A DNA stretch of 64,000 nucleotides from Gemmobacter lutimaris (GCF_003570715.1 NZ_QXXQ01000001.1:434001-498000), one strand, 5' to 3'; positions 12,225 through 21,675 are shown, numbered from the stretch's first letter. The notes: generated by a model not told the origin, from the sequence alone. A program made the numbers and translations.

Positions 12225-12255
12225 CAAAGGGGGCCGTCACGCGCGGCCCCCTTTG
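12225..12255. terminator. bidirectional intrinsic terminator
   Basis: CAAAGGGGGCCG pairs perfectly with CGGCCCCCTTTG across a 7-nt loop (12 bp). It lies between the stop of the peptidoglycan-binding gene and the stop of the convergent trkH and can serve both, although no long T run follows on either side. Confidence 0.7.
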
Positions 12256-12259
12256 CATG

Positions 12260-13732
12260 TCAGTCACGCCAGAACCGCGCCATGAACAGCACATAGACCG
12301 ACAGAAGCTCCAGCCGGCCAAGGATCATCCCGGCGATCAGCAGCCATTTGGAGGCGACAGGAAAGCTGTCCACCGCGCCGGTGCGCCCGACCTCCGGCCC
12401 CCAGACCGGCCCGATATTGGCGAGAGACGTCCATGCCCCGGTCAGCGCCGCGCTGTCCGACAGGCCGCTGAGCGACAGCGCCACAACCAGAAGGCCGAAG
12501 GTCAGAACGAACAGCGTGAAGAACATGATGACCGAATCCAGCACGTCATCGCTGACCGGATGCCCGCCATAGCGCATCTGAACCGCCGCACTGGGATGAC
12601 GCAGGCGGCGCAACTGCACCTTCACCGCCTCGATCAGGATCAGATAGCGGAACACCTTCACCGAACAGACGGTCGAGGAGGTGCAGCCGCCGATCAGCCC
12701 GACAGTCAGCAGCACGGTAAAGGCGAACGCCCCCCAGAGCGTCACATCGGCCGAACCATAGCCGGTGCCGGTGAACACGGTCACCACGTTGAAAAGCACA
12801 TCGGTGGCGATGCGGTCCGGCGCAATCTCGTGCTGCCACCAGGCGAAGAACAGGATCAGCCCGACCGCAACCGCATTCCAGCGCAGGAAGGCGCGCACCT
12901 GAATATCGCGGAACAAGGGCGCCACATCGCCGCGCATCACCTGCACATAGCGGATGAAGGGCAGCGAGGCCATCAGCATGAACAACACCGCCACCAGTTG
13001 CGGCGCGCCTGAGAAGGCGCCGAAGCTGGCGTCGCGGGTCGAAAAGCCGCCGGTGGACACACAGGTCAGCGCGTGCATCACCGCCTCGAACCCCGACATG
13101 CCCATGGCCTTGAAGGCCAGTGCACAGGCCACGGTAATCAGCGCGTAGATCTGGATCAGCCCGACCGAGATCTCAAACGCCCGCGGCAGGATCTTGCCCA
13201 GCGTGTCAAACCCTTCCGAGCGGAAGAACTGCATCCCGCCCACCTTCATCACCGGCAGGAAGATCAGCGCCACGATGACGATGCCAAGGCCACCCAGCCA
13301 TTGCAGCATGCCGCGCCAGAGGTTCGTGCCCATCGGCAGCAGATCCAGCCCCGGCGCGCCGGTATGCGTATCCGGCCCGATAATGGTGGTGCCCGTGGTC
13401 GTCATGCCGGAAACTGCCTCGAAATAGGCATCCGTCACGCCAAGGCCCGGCTCACCCAGCATGAAAGGGACCGCCCCGAAAGCGGGCAGGATCGTCCAGA
13501 CCGCCGTGGTCAGCACGAAAGCCTGTTTCACCGTCAGGCCCTGCCGGTTCGCATTGGCGCAGGTCAGCGCCATCACCGCGCCCGTCACGGTGGTAATGGT
13601 CGCCGCCGACAGGAAGGCAAGCCAGTTGCCATGCCCGGTGATCCGGTCCAGCGCCAGCGGCAGCAGCATCAGCCCGCCGAGAACGACCAGCAGCAGGCCA
13701 AGGATATAGGCGATCGGTCGCAGATCAATCAT
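12260..13732 (-). CDS. trkH: Trk-type potassium uptake channel subunit (copy 2 of a tandem pair)
   Basis: 490-residue polytopic inner-membrane protein, about ten hydrophobic segments. Four P-loop filter motifs of the TrkH/KtrB family are visible: SGMTTTGTT, CVSTGGFSTRD, FTGTGYGSAD and NIGPVWG. It imports K+ and normally needs a cytosolic TrkA NAD-binding partner, which is not in this window. It ends ARFWRD, as its neighbour ends PRFWRD. It follows the other trkH by 31 bp and is presumably co-transcribed after it. Identity to the neighbour is high in pore regions but not complete, so the pair is an old duplication. Confidence 0.93.
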   Translation of the reverse strand: MIDLRPIAYILGLLLVVLGGLMLLPLALDRITGHGNWLAFLSAATITTVTGAVMALTCANANRQGLTVKQAFVLTTAVWTILPAFGAVPFMLGEPGLGVTDAYFEAVSGMTTTGTTIIGPDTHTGAPGLDLLPMGTNLWRGMLQWLGGLGIVIVALIFLPVMKVGGMQFFRSEGFDTLGKILPRAFEISVGLIQIYALITVACALAFKAMGMSGFEAVMHALTCVSTGGFSTRDASFGAFSGAPQLVAVLFMLMASLPFIRYVQVMRGDVAPLFRDIQVRAFLRWNAVAVGLILFFAWWQHEIAPDRIATDVLFNVVTVFTGTGYGSADVTLWGAFAFTVLLTVGLIGGCTSSTVCSVKVFRYLILIEAVKVQLRRLRHPSAAVQMRYGGHPVSDDVLDSVIMFFTLFVLTFGLLVVALSLSGLSDSAALTGAWTSLANIGPVWGPEVGRTGAVDSFPVASKWLLIAGMILGRLELLSVYVLFMARFWRD

Positions 13733-13763
13733 GCACAGAACCTCGCCCCGCAGCCACCGGCTG

Positions 13764-15212
13764 TCAATCGCGCCAGAAGCGCGGCATCAGCACCACAAGG
13801 AAAGCCAGAAGCGACAGCCGCCCCAGCAACATCGCGGCAATCAGGATCCATTTCGCCGCTGTCGGGAATTCGATGAAGGTGCCGGTACCCGCGACCAGCG
13901 GGCCGATGCCGTAGCCAATATTGCCGATCGACGTCCAGACCGCGAAAAGCGCGCTTTCCATATCGACGCCGGTGAAAGTCAGCGCCGCACTCAGCACACC
14001 GATGATCAGGATGTAGGAGGTGACGAACATCATCACGCCGTTCATCGTTTCGGTATCCACGGGGCGCCCGTCATAGCGCACATGTTCCACCCGGTTCGGC
14101 ATGTCGATCTGACGCAACTGGGCGCGCACGGCGCGGACCGAAAGCTGAACCCGGAACACGGTTAGAGCACCGGAGCTTGACCCCGAACAGCCGCCGATCA
14201 TGCCCAGCGTGAAGGCCGACACCAGAACGAAGCCGCCCCAGCCCGTGAAAGTGCCGGACCCGAAGCCCGTGCCCGTCATGATCGAAGTGGCATTGAACAG
14301 CACTTCGCGGAAGATCGGTTCGATGGCGCCGCCTTCGGTCAGCGCCCGCCACAGCGTCAGGATCAGCACCGCGACCGCCAGCCAGACCACAAAGCTGCGG
14401 GCCTGTGCATCGCGCCACAGGGCCGTGTGTCGGCCGGTCACCATCTGGACGTACCGGATGTAGGGCAGTGCCGCCAATATCATGAACAGCGCCCCCGCAT
14501 ACTCCGGCAGGCCGCGATAGGCCCCGAAAGAGGCGTCCTGCGGCGAAAATCCCCCCGTGGCGATGGTGGCGAAGGCATGGACAACCGCATCCAGCGGCGC
14601 CATGCCCACGCCCAGATAGACCACCAGACAGGCCAGCGTCAGCCCGGCATAAACCCCCAGCAGCGACAGCGCGATGTCGCTGGCGCGCGGCAGCACCTTG
14701 CCCAGCGTATCGAACCCCTCGGTCTTGAAGAACTGCATGCCACCCACCCGCATCACCGGCAGGAAGATCATGGCGATGAAGGCGATCCCGAGCCCCCCCA
14801 GCCAGTTCAACATGCCGCGCCAAAGGTGCATCCCCTGCGGTTTGTCCGCCAATCCGGTGATCACCGTCGATCCTGTGGTGGTGATGCCCGACACGGCCTC
14901 GAAATACCCGTCTGTAAAGCTCAGCCCCGGCGCCCCGATGATGAAGGGCAGCGATGCGAACAGCGGCAGGAACAACCAGATGCCAAGGGTCAGCAGAAAG
15001 GCGGTGCGGCTGTCGAAGCCGCGCTCCAGCCCGGCGCGTGTCGCCATAGCCACCAGAAGCCCGGTGCCTGCCGTCACAATCGACGCTTCGACGAAGGCCC
15101 CGCCGTTGCCATTGGCCAGCGCCGCATCCAGCAGGGCCGGAATCAGCATCAGGCTGCCAAGGATGAACAGCAGGCGGCCCAGAATACTGGCGGCGGGGGT
15201 GAGGTCGATCAT
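13764..15212 (-). CDS. trkH: Trk-type potassium uptake channel subunit (copy 1 of a tandem pair)
   Basis: 482 residues from the ATG of MIDLTPAASILGRLL, which aligns with MIDLRPIAYILGLLL of the next gene; the frame is open further upstream but without matching sequence. P-loops read SGITTTGST, TIATGGFSPQD, MTGTGFGSGT and NIGYGIGP. In the third loop region this copy has GGCSGSSSGALTVFR where the other has GGCTSSTVCSVKVFR. It starts 52 bp after the folE2 stop on the same strand. Function as for the neighbour: low-affinity K+ uptake. Confidence 0.92.
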   Translation of the reverse strand: MIDLTPAASILGRLLFILGSLMLIPALLDAALANGNGGAFVEASIVTAGTGLLVAMATRAGLERGFDSRTAFLLTLGIWLFLPLFASLPFIIGAPGLSFTDGYFEAVSGITTTGSTVITGLADKPQGMHLWRGMLNWLGGLGIAFIAMIFLPVMRVGGMQFFKTEGFDTLGKVLPRASDIALSLLGVYAGLTLACLVVYLGVGMAPLDAVVHAFATIATGGFSPQDASFGAYRGLPEYAGALFMILAALPYIRYVQMVTGRHTALWRDAQARSFVVWLAVAVLILTLWRALTEGGAIEPIFREVLFNATSIMTGTGFGSGTFTGWGGFVLVSAFTLGMIGGCSGSSSGALTVFRVQLSVRAVRAQLRQIDMPNRVEHVRYDGRPVDTETMNGVMMFVTSYILIIGVLSAALTFTGVDMESALFAVWTSIGNIGYGIGPLVAGTGTFIEFPTAAKWILIAAMLLGRLSLLAFLVVLMPRFWRD

Positions 15213-15264
15213 GATGCGCAAGACCTCAACCGCCCGCTTGCGTTTGTCAAGCGCGGGTCTGACG

Positions 15265-16353
15265 TCACCCGACGTGGAACAGCGTCCCGAACAGCCGCGG
15301 ATCAAGGCTCGGCTGCGCGAAGGTCGGCCCTTCGGTCAGCACGCTGACGGCATCATGGCTGTGCAGGCTTTCCTGATGGCTGGCCACGATGCGGAAATCG
15401 CCCACCCGCGGATCGGCCTGCAACTGCGCGCAGAACAGCCGCGCCGCATCTTCCACGAAAATCGGATTGGCCGCATTCAGTTCCGCAAAAGCCTGTTCAT
15501 CCTCGCGCTTCACCATCACCTGCGTTTCGGTCGGCACGGCGCGGCGGCACAGTTCGATCAGATCCTCGAACCACAGCGCGGGACCCGGATTGGCCACGAC
15601 CGAGATGCGCGCCACCGACCGCTGCGAATGCGGCGTCGCCAGTTGCCCGCGCGTGCGGCGGGCATGTTCGCTGAGTTCCAGCGAGCACGGGCAGGTCGAG
15701 GAGTAAACATAGTCGAGGTGCATGATCTTCAGCCGCTCGCCCGCGCGGTCCACCAGTTCCAGCGCGATGTCATAATATTGCCAGCCCGACAGACCGGACC
15801 GCAGCGACGGCACCTTCAAGGGGAAGGAAAACCGCATCTGGATACGCGCATCGAAGCTTTCCAGATCGCGTTTGTAGTCGCTCAGCGCGTGTTCGATGAC
15901 ATCGAAGCTGAAATCCCGCTCGGCATGGGTATAGAAGGACCGCATGATGCGGCTCATGTTGATGCCCTTCTTTTCCGCCTCAAGGCTTACCGTTCCGGTG
16001 ACGCTGGTTTCCAGCAGCACCTCGCCCGCATCGCGGGTGCGGTAACGGATGGGCAGGCGGAAATTGGAAATCCCGACATGCTGGATCTGCGTCTTCGCCC
16101 CACGGATCAGGCTGGCCGGGCCGTTCTGCAAATCGGGCAGCGTCGCCTTGTAGGCGGCATCGGCACGAAATTCGGCCGGATAGCTGGTGGACAGCTCGGG
16201 ATAGCCGTCGCCGATCAGCGCCCGCGCGGCGGGATCCAGCGCCAGCATTTCCGCGTCTGACGCCTTGGAGGCCCATTGACGCAACAGTGCCAGCGCCGCC
16301 TCCACCTCTTCATGGCCGGGCTTGCGATCCAGTTCGGGGGTGCGAATGTTCAT
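15265..16353 (-). CDS. folE2: GTP cyclohydrolase I, FolE2 type
   Basis: Makes 7,8-dihydroneopterin triphosphate from GTP, the first step of folate synthesis, feeding folB and folP at the left of the window. The 362-residue protein carries the FolE2 landmarks: FRLPIRYRTRDAGE, SRIMRSFYTHAERDFSF, YSSTCPCSLELSEHARR with the catalytic Cys, TPHSQRS, and EDAARLFCAQL. AAAGGA sits 7 nt before the ATG. FolE2 enzymes accept metals other than zinc and are often Zur-controlled, but I see no Zur-like palindrome upstream. An open frame extends 32 codons above the chosen start and is discounted. Confidence 0.95.
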   Translation of the reverse strand: MNIRTPELDRKPGHEEVEAALALLRQWASKASDAEMLALDPAARALIGDGYPELSTSYPAEFRADAAYKATLPDLQNGPASLIRGAKTQIQHVGISNFRLPIRYRTRDAGEVLLETSVTGTVSLEAEKKGINMSRIMRSFYTHAERDFSFDVIEHALSDYKRDLESFDARIQMRFSFPLKVPSLRSGLSGWQYYDIALELVDRAGERLKIMHLDYVYSSTCPCSLELSEHARRTRGQLATPHSQRSVARISVVANPGPALWFEDLIELCRRAVPTETQVMVKREDEQAFAELNAANPIFVEDAARLFCAQLQADPRVGDFRIVASHQESLHSHDAVSVLTEGPTFAQPSLDPRLFGTLFHVG

Positions 16354-16559
16354 CGGCGGTCCTTTCGGTTCCGGCGGGGTCAGGCAGGTTTTCTTGCCCG
16401 CGCCTTCAATGTCAGCAGGATATACGAAGGGCCGTGCCCCCCGGATCACTCACGCCCCGGTCTCCCGGAGCGCAGGGTCAAGATAGGCATGACCGGAGGT
16501 GATTGTAAGGCCGGAGGCGACGCGAAAACGGGCATTTGCGCCGCCTGCCGGTGCCGGGA

Positions 16560-17744
16560 TCAGACTGCCGCCAGCGCGTTCTTCAGGTCGGCCACCAGAT
16601 CACCCGCATCTTCCAGACCGACCGAGAACCGGATCAGGCCGGGCGTGATGCCCAGCAGGTCTTTCTGATCCTGCGGCAGCCGCTGGTGCGTCGTGGTCGC
16701 CGGATGGGTGGCGATGGATTTCGCATCGCCCAGATTGTTGGAAATCTTGATGATCTCCAGCGCATTCATGAAGCGGAACGCCGCCTCTTTCCCGCCCTTG
16801 ATGTCGAAGGCGACCATGGTGCCGCCCGACCCCATCTGCTCCATCGCCAGCGCATGTTGCGGATGGCTGGCAAGGCCGGGGAAGATCACTCGCGACAGCC
16901 GCGCATCACCCTCCAGCGCCTGCGCCACCGTCAGCGCGCTGTCCGCCATGGCGCGACAGCGCAGGTCCAGCGTCGCCATGCCGTTCAGCATGATCCAGGC
17001 GGTGAAGGGGCTCATCGAGCCGCCGGTATGCTTCATGTAGGGTTCAACCGTCTTGCGGATGAACTCGGTCGTGCCGCAGATCACCCCGCCCAGCGCGCGG
17101 CCCTGCCCGTCGATGTGCTTGGTGGTCGAATAGATCACCGCATCGGCGCCCAGATCCACCGCCCGGCTGAAGATCGGGGTCGAGAACACATTGTCCACGA
17201 TGACCAGCGCGCCCGCCGCATGGGCGATATCCGCCACGCCCCTGATGTCCACCAGTTCCAGCGTCGGGTTCGACATGCTTTCGAAGAACACGGCCTTCGT
17301 CACACCCGGACGCACCGCCGCGCGCCATTGGTCCAGATCCGCGCCATCGACGAAGGTCACCTCCACCCCGTAGCGGCCCAGCACCTCTTCAAGGATGTAA
17401 AGGCACGAGCCGAACAGCGCCCGCGCCGACACCACATGATCGCCCGCGCGCAGCGCCGACACCAGTGCCCCGTTCACGGCCGCCATGCCACTGGCGGTGG
17501 CAAAGGCATCTTCCGTGCCTTCCAGCGCCGCGATGCGTTCCTCGAACATCCGCGTCGTCGGATTCCCGTAGCGGGCATAGATGAACTCGTCGCCCTCGAT
17601 TTTCAGGAACCGCGCCTCGGCGGCCTCGGCCGTCGGATAGGCAAAGCCCTGTGTGAGGAAGATCGCCTCGGCCATCTCGCCATATTGGCTGCGGCGGCTA
17701 CCTTCATGCACCAGCGTGGTGCGGGTTTTCCAGTCTTTGCTCAT
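16560..17744 (-). CDS. metZ: O-succinylhomoserine sulfhydrylase
   Basis: PLP enzyme of the Cys/Met metabolism family that makes homocysteine from an O-acylhomoserine and sulfide. 394 residues from an ATG with GGAGG 6 nt upstream; an ATG 15 nt earlier lacks this. Motifs: YARYGNPTTRMFEERIAALEG, ATASGMAAV, VDNVFSTP, and the PLP lysine in YSTTKHIDGQGRALGG. The wording QGR after the PLP lysine fits MetZ better than cystathionine lyases. A SAM-II riboswitch and terminator precede it, so methionine supply shuts it off. The 206 bp between it and folE2 contain nothing recognisable. Confidence 0.93.
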   Translation of the reverse strand: MSKDWKTRTTLVHEGSRRSQYGEMAEAIFLTQGFAYPTAEAAEARFLKIEGDEFIYARYGNPTTRMFEERIAALEGTEDAFATASGMAAVNGALVSALRAGDHVVSARALFGSCLYILEEVLGRYGVEVTFVDGADLDQWRAAVRPGVTKAVFFESMSNPTLELVDIRGVADIAHAAGALVIVDNVFSTPIFSRAVDLGADAVIYSTTKHIDGQGRALGGVICGTTEFIRKTVEPYMKHTGGSMSPFTAWIMLNGMATLDLRCRAMADSALTVAQALEGDARLSRVIFPGLASHPQHALAMEQMGSGGTMVAFDIKGGKEAAFRFMNALEIIKISNNLGDAKSIATHPATTTHQRLPQDQKDLLGITPGLIRFSVGLEDAGDLVADLKNALAAV

Positions 17745-17759
17745 CTCTGCCTCCGGCAA

Positions 17760-17791
17760 AACAAAACCCCGAAGACCGTCCGGCTTCGGGG
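17760..17791 (-). terminator. intrinsic terminator of the metZ leader
   Basis: On the minus strand CCCCGAAG pairs with CTTCGGGG across a 9-nt loop and is followed directly by TTTTGTTTT. It sits between the SAM-II aptamer and the metZ ribosome site, the place expected for an attenuator that responds to ligand binding. Confidence 0.88.
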
Positions 17792-17798
17792 TCAGAGC

Positions 17799-17856
17799 CC
17801 TTCACCTTTTAGCGGTTTGTTTAACGTGGCCCGCAATCCGGTCACAAAGCGCCACA
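17799..17856 (-). promoter_or_regulatory. SAM-II riboswitch
   Basis: Minus-strand RNA contains GUGGC (17855-17851) pairing with GCCAC (17830-17826) as P1, followed by the near-invariant GUUAAACAAACCGCUAAAAGG; the GCGG of the P1 loop pairs with CCGC of the tail to form the pseudoknot P2. This arrangement matches the alphaproteobacterial metA/metZ SAM-II aptamer. When S-adenosylmethionine binds, metZ expression should drop. The downstream intrinsic terminator suggests control at transcription, possibly along with masking of the start. Confidence 0.9.
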
Positions 17857-17862
17857 AGGCCC

Positions 17863-17891
17863 GCCATACGCCCCGTGCACGAAAAGGTCAA
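17863..17891 (-). promoter_or_regulatory. sigma-70 type promoter of metZ leader
   Basis: TTGACC (17891-17886) and TATGGC (17868-17863) are separated by 17 bp on the minus strand, and the riboswitch begins about 7 nt downstream, so the transcript would start just before the aptamer. Confidence 0.65.
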
Positions 17892-17954
17892 CGCCACGCG
17901 GCTTGCGCGCCCCGCCGCTTTGCGTTTTTGTGAGCGCAAACAGGAGATGCCGCC

Positions 17955-18636
<682 letters not shown>

Positions 18637-18647
<11 letters not shown>

Positions 18648-19056
18648 GCAGCGCCGCGACCTCGCGCCGGTGCGGGCGCTGGCGGTGTTCCATCACATAG
18701 ACCCCCTGCCAGCGCCCCAGCGCCAGCCGCCCGCCGATCAGCGGGATGGTCAGGCTGACAGGCAGCAGCGCCGCCTTGATATGGGCAGGCATGTCATCCG
18801 GCCCCTCATAGGTATGGGTCAGCCAGCGCATTGAGGGATGATCGGCCGACGGCACCAGCCGGTCCATCCAGCCGGTCAGATCGCCCTGCACCTCCGGGTC
18901 GGCATTTTCCTGAATCAGCAGACTGGCCGAGGTATGGCGGATGAACAGCGTCACCACCCCTTCGGTACGCCCTGCGCCTTCGGCCCAGTTGCGCAACTCC
19001 CGCGTGAATTCATAAAGGCCGGGGCCATGGGTAGAGATGGTGAAGAGCGTGTTCAT
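18637..19056 (-). CDS. YjbQ/UPF0047 family protein, secondary thiamine-phosphate synthase type
   Basis: 139 residues with the family hallmarks TLFIRHTSASLLIQENADPEV, WLTHTYEGPDDMPAHIKAALLPVSLTIPLIGGRLALGRWQGVYVMEHR. The conserved His residues build a metal site in known structures. Some members show weak thiamine phosphate synthase activity, but the physiological role is unsettled. GGAGG sits 5 nt before the ATG, and the ATGA overlaps the DUF4166 stop. Last gene of a three-gene minus-strand run. Confidence 0.9.
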
Positions 19057-19577
19057 GGGGCCTCCGGGGTCAGGGTGCCATGATAGCGGATCAGAAGCGC
19101 GCCCCATGGCAACCGGGCGGTCACGTCGAAGGCCACACCTTCGGATGTTCCGGTCTCGGCCACCTCGGCCCGTGGCAAACAGAAGCGCGGCACCGGAAGG
19201 CCCAGAACGCGCCCGCCGATGACATGCAGGCAAAATCCGCCGGGAATAGGCTCGGGGCGCATGATCAGCGCGAAGGGGCCGAAGTGCTCCACCACCCTGC
19301 CCGCCCGGAAGCTGAGCACGGAAGGCGTGCACCTGCCACCAAAGTCGCGGAGCCAATGCACCATTGCGCCTTCGCGCTGTGTGGTCAGGTGCAGGTCAAC
19401 CGTGCCCGCTGCGGGAAACCGGCCCAGCCACAGCAACAGCCCGACAACGACGCCGCTGCCGCGTGCTACCCGGCACGGGCCGGACCAGCGCCGGGGTTCC
19501 ACGGTCGGGCTGTGCAAGGCGCGCAGGCCAACCGGCAGATCAACGGCCCCCAGCGCTTGCAGGAACGGGTCGCTCAT
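19053..19577 (-). CDS. DUF4166 domain protein
   Basis: 174 residues that fit DUF4166 throughout: LPVGLRALH near the start, GPCRVARGSG, EGAMVHWLRDFGG, FGPFALIMRP, LGLPVPRFCLPRAE and GALLIRYHGTL at the end. No function is known for the family. It overlaps the DUF393 gene by 4 bp at its start and yjbQ by 4 bp at its end, so all three are translated from one message. An open frame extends well upstream of the chosen ATG but is a shadow of the DUF393 gene. Confidence 0.85.
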   Translation of the reverse strand: MSDPFLQALGAVDLPVGLRALHSPTVEPRRWSGPCRVARGSGVVVGLLLWLGRFPAAGTVDLHLTTQREGAMVHWLRDFGGRCTPSVLSFRAGRVVEHFGPFALIMRPEPIPGGFCLHVIGGRVLGLPVPRFCLPRAEVAETGTSEGVAFDVTARLPWGALLIRYHGTLTPEAP

Positions 19578-20041
19578 CCCCCGAAACCGCCGGGCAGAAA
19601 GCGGCCGCGCACCTCCGGCCCCGGCATCAGACAGGTCCCGCTCCGCCCGAACAGGCGATAGCGGTTGCGCGCGATCAGGTGATAGGCCGGGTCCTTGATC
19701 ACGCCCGGCAGAAAGCGCAACAGTCCCAAAGGCGCCCAGATGCCCCCCAGACGCTGCATCGCCGCCGAAAAGGCATCGAGCCGCTGGTGAATCTGACCAT
19801 CCACAACCACCAGATTGGTCTCGAACCCTGTCAAAGGCAGGTTCAGCGCGGCATAGAGCGCCTGCCCCAGCGGGCTTTGCGCGGTGGCAAAGCTGAAATG
19901 ACCCTGCCGATCCCTGCGCAGCATGAAGCGGAAAAACCCCGAACACAGCACACAGACCCCGTCAAACACGATCAGGTTGCGGCCCGACAGACGGGCTTGC
20001 AGATCAGGGGGCAGGCTGGAAACCGGAACAGAAACGGGCAT
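19574..20041 (-). CDS. DCC family thiol-disulfide oxidoreductase (DUF393)
   Basis: 155 residues with the DCC signature LIVFDGVCVLCSGFFRFM near residue 24, followed by FATAQSPLGQAL, ETNLVVVDGQ and RNRYRLFGRSGTCL. The C-x-x-C after FDGVC is the presumed redox pair in a thioredoxin-like fold. Substrate unknown. It heads the DUF393, DUF4166, yjbQ operon and follows nnr by 41 bp on the same strand. Confidence 0.9.
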   Translation of the reverse strand: MPVSVPVSSLPPDLQARLSGRNLIVFDGVCVLCSGFFRFMLRRDRQGHFSFATAQSPLGQALYAALNLPLTGFETNLVVVDGQIHQRLDAFSAAMQRLGGIWAPLGLLRFLPGVIKDPAYHLIARNRYRLFGRSGTCLMPGPEVRGRFLPGGFGG

Positions 20042-20082
20042 GGTCCGGGTGTAGGCCGCTGGCCCGCACGGGTCAATGCAGG

Positions 20083-21675
20083 CTAAAGACGCAGCCCGCG
20101 AAACACTTTGGGCAGTTCCTCGGGCAGATCCTCGGCGATCAGGCCGGGGCCGAAACTGCGCGCGGCCTCCACATGCAGCCAGGCGCCTGTGCAGGCGGCC
20201 TCAAATGCCCCGAAATCGCGCGCCAGCAGGCCGGTGATCATCCCCGCCAGCACATCGCCCGACCCGGCGGTGGCAAGCCAGGGCACGGCACGGTCATAGA
20301 CCGCAGCATTGATCCGACAGGCGCCGGAGGGTGCCGCGATCACCGTATCCGGCCCCTTGAAAAGCACCACACAGCCCGCCCGCGCCGCCGCCGCGCGCGC
20401 GGCATCGACCTTGGAAAAGGCCGGGCCACCAAGCGCTGGCTTCGCCAGTCGCGCGGTGATGTCGGGGAACAGACGGGTGAACTCGCCCGCATGCGGCGTC
20501 AGCACGCAATCCGCGTGCAGCATCGCAAACAGCCCCGCATCCCGCGCAAGCAGTGTCAGCGCGTCGGCATCCAGCACCAGCGCGCGGCCGCTGTCCAGCG
20601 CCTCCGCCACATGCCGCGCCTGCAAGGCCCCCAGACCGAACCCCGGCCCAAGGCACAGCGCATTGATCCGCCGGTCCGCCAATACCTGCGCCAGTCCCTC
20701 GCCACCGACCTGCCGCAGCATGATGGCATCCAGCCGCGCCGCATTTTCGGCCATTGCATCAGGCGGACAGCCCAGTGTCACCAGCCCAGCGCCCACCCTC
20801 AGCGCCGCACGGGCCGACAGCCGCGCCGCCCCGCCGCGCCCCGGCCCGCCCGACAGGATCAGTGCATGGCCATGGTCGAACTTGTGCGCATGCGGGTCCT
20901 TGAACAACTGACCCGTCCCTTCTTCCAGCCTGACAATCGCGTGCGCGTTTCTATCGGCTCGGTCCTGCGGTCCCAGCCCAATATCGACCAGCCGCAGCAC
21001 GCCGCACCGAAACGGCCCCTCTGCCAGCACATGACCCAGCTTCGGCGCATGGAAGGTCACGGTCAGCGTGGCACAAACCGCCGCCGCCCCCAGCACACGG
21101 CCGCTGTCCATGCACAGACCCGAAGGCGCATCGACGGCGACCCGCCGCCCGGCAGGAAGCGCCGTCATCACCGCCGCAACCTCGGGCGGCAGCGGCCGGG
21201 TCAAGCCGGTCCCGAAAACTGCGTCCACAATCACATCCGGCGCCATCGTTTCCGCCTGCCCGAGGATGGACGCAGCCGCCCACCGCGAAACGTCTCCCAT
21301 CCCGCGCCAGCGGTCATGGTTCGCCCGCGCATTCGGCGGCAGCTTTGCTGCATCCCCGTAAAGGTGAACCCGCACCTCCCAGCCACGCGCGCGCAACAGA
21401 CGCGCCACCACGAACCCGTCACCACCGTTATTGCCCGGCCCGCACAGCACCAGCGCCCGGCGCCCTGCATTTTCTGTCCGAAAATATCCCGGGGTCCGGG
21501 GCAGAGCCCCGGTCGACGCCTGCCGCCCCTCGGCCAGTTCCGGCCATTCCGCGAGGATTGCCTTCACCACCCCCGCCCCCGCACGCTCCATCAGCGCCAG
21601 GCCCGTCACGGTGCCAGAGGCGATTGCCGCCTGTTCGATGGCGCGCATTTGGGCAGCAGTCAGCAATTCGGTCAT
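20083..21675 (-). CDS. nnr: bifunctional NAD(P)H-hydrate epimerase and dehydratase
   Basis: Repairs hydrated NADH and NADPH. The 530-residue protein has the N-terminal epimerase (LCGPGNNGGDGFVVARLL, DVIVDAVFGTGL, VAVDAPSGL) and the C-terminal ADP-dependent dehydratase (HALILSGGPGRGGAARLSARAALRVGAGLVT, LTPHAGEFTRLF, VLFKGPDTVIA, LATAGSGDVLAGMITGLLA). Residues about 52-70 (STGALPRTPGYFRTEN and flanks) are extra and are encoded by a palindromic repeat of the intergenic kind. It is divergent from glnB. The ORF can be extended 17 codons upstream, but MTELLTAAQMRAIE is the standard Nnr start. Confidence 0.94.
   Translation of the reverse strand: MTELLTAAQMRAIEQAAIASGTVTGLALMERAGAGVVKAILAEWPELAEGRQASTGALPRTPGYFRTENAGRRALVLCGPGNNGGDGFVVARLLRARGWEVRVHLYGDAAKLPPNARANHDRWRGMGDVSRWAAASILGQAETMAPDVIVDAVFGTGLTRPLPPEVAAVMTALPAGRRVAVDAPSGLCMDSGRVLGAAAVCATLTVTFHAPKLGHVLAEGPFRCGVLRLVDIGLGPQDRADRNAHAIVRLEEGTGQLFKDPHAHKFDHGHALILSGGPGRGGAARLSARAALRVGAGLVTLGCPPDAMAENAARLDAIMLRQVGGEGLAQVLADRRINALCLGPGFGLGALQARHVAEALDSGRALVLDADALTLLARDAGLFAMLHADCVLTPHAGEFTRLFPDITARLAKPALGGPAFSKVDAARAAAARAGCVVLFKGPDTVIAAPSGACRINAAVYDRAVPWLATAGSGDVLAGMITGLLARDFGAFEAACTGAWLHVEAARSFGPGLIAEDLPEELPKVFRGLRL
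21470..21512 (+). repeat. palindromic repeat element, copy 2, inside nnr
   Basis: TTTTCTGTCCGAAAATATCC followed by a hairpin CCGGGG-CAGAG-CCCCGG (21496-21512). It shares the AAAATATCC core and a following GC hairpin with the element behind glyS at 6355-6385. Here it sits inside the coding frame of nnr and adds about 18 residues without breaking it. Confidence 0.5.

Noticed and set aside
16354-16559. Possible Zur box upstream of folE2
   Set aside because: FolE2 genes are often Zur-regulated, but no palindromic Zur-like sequence is present in the 206-bp gap.
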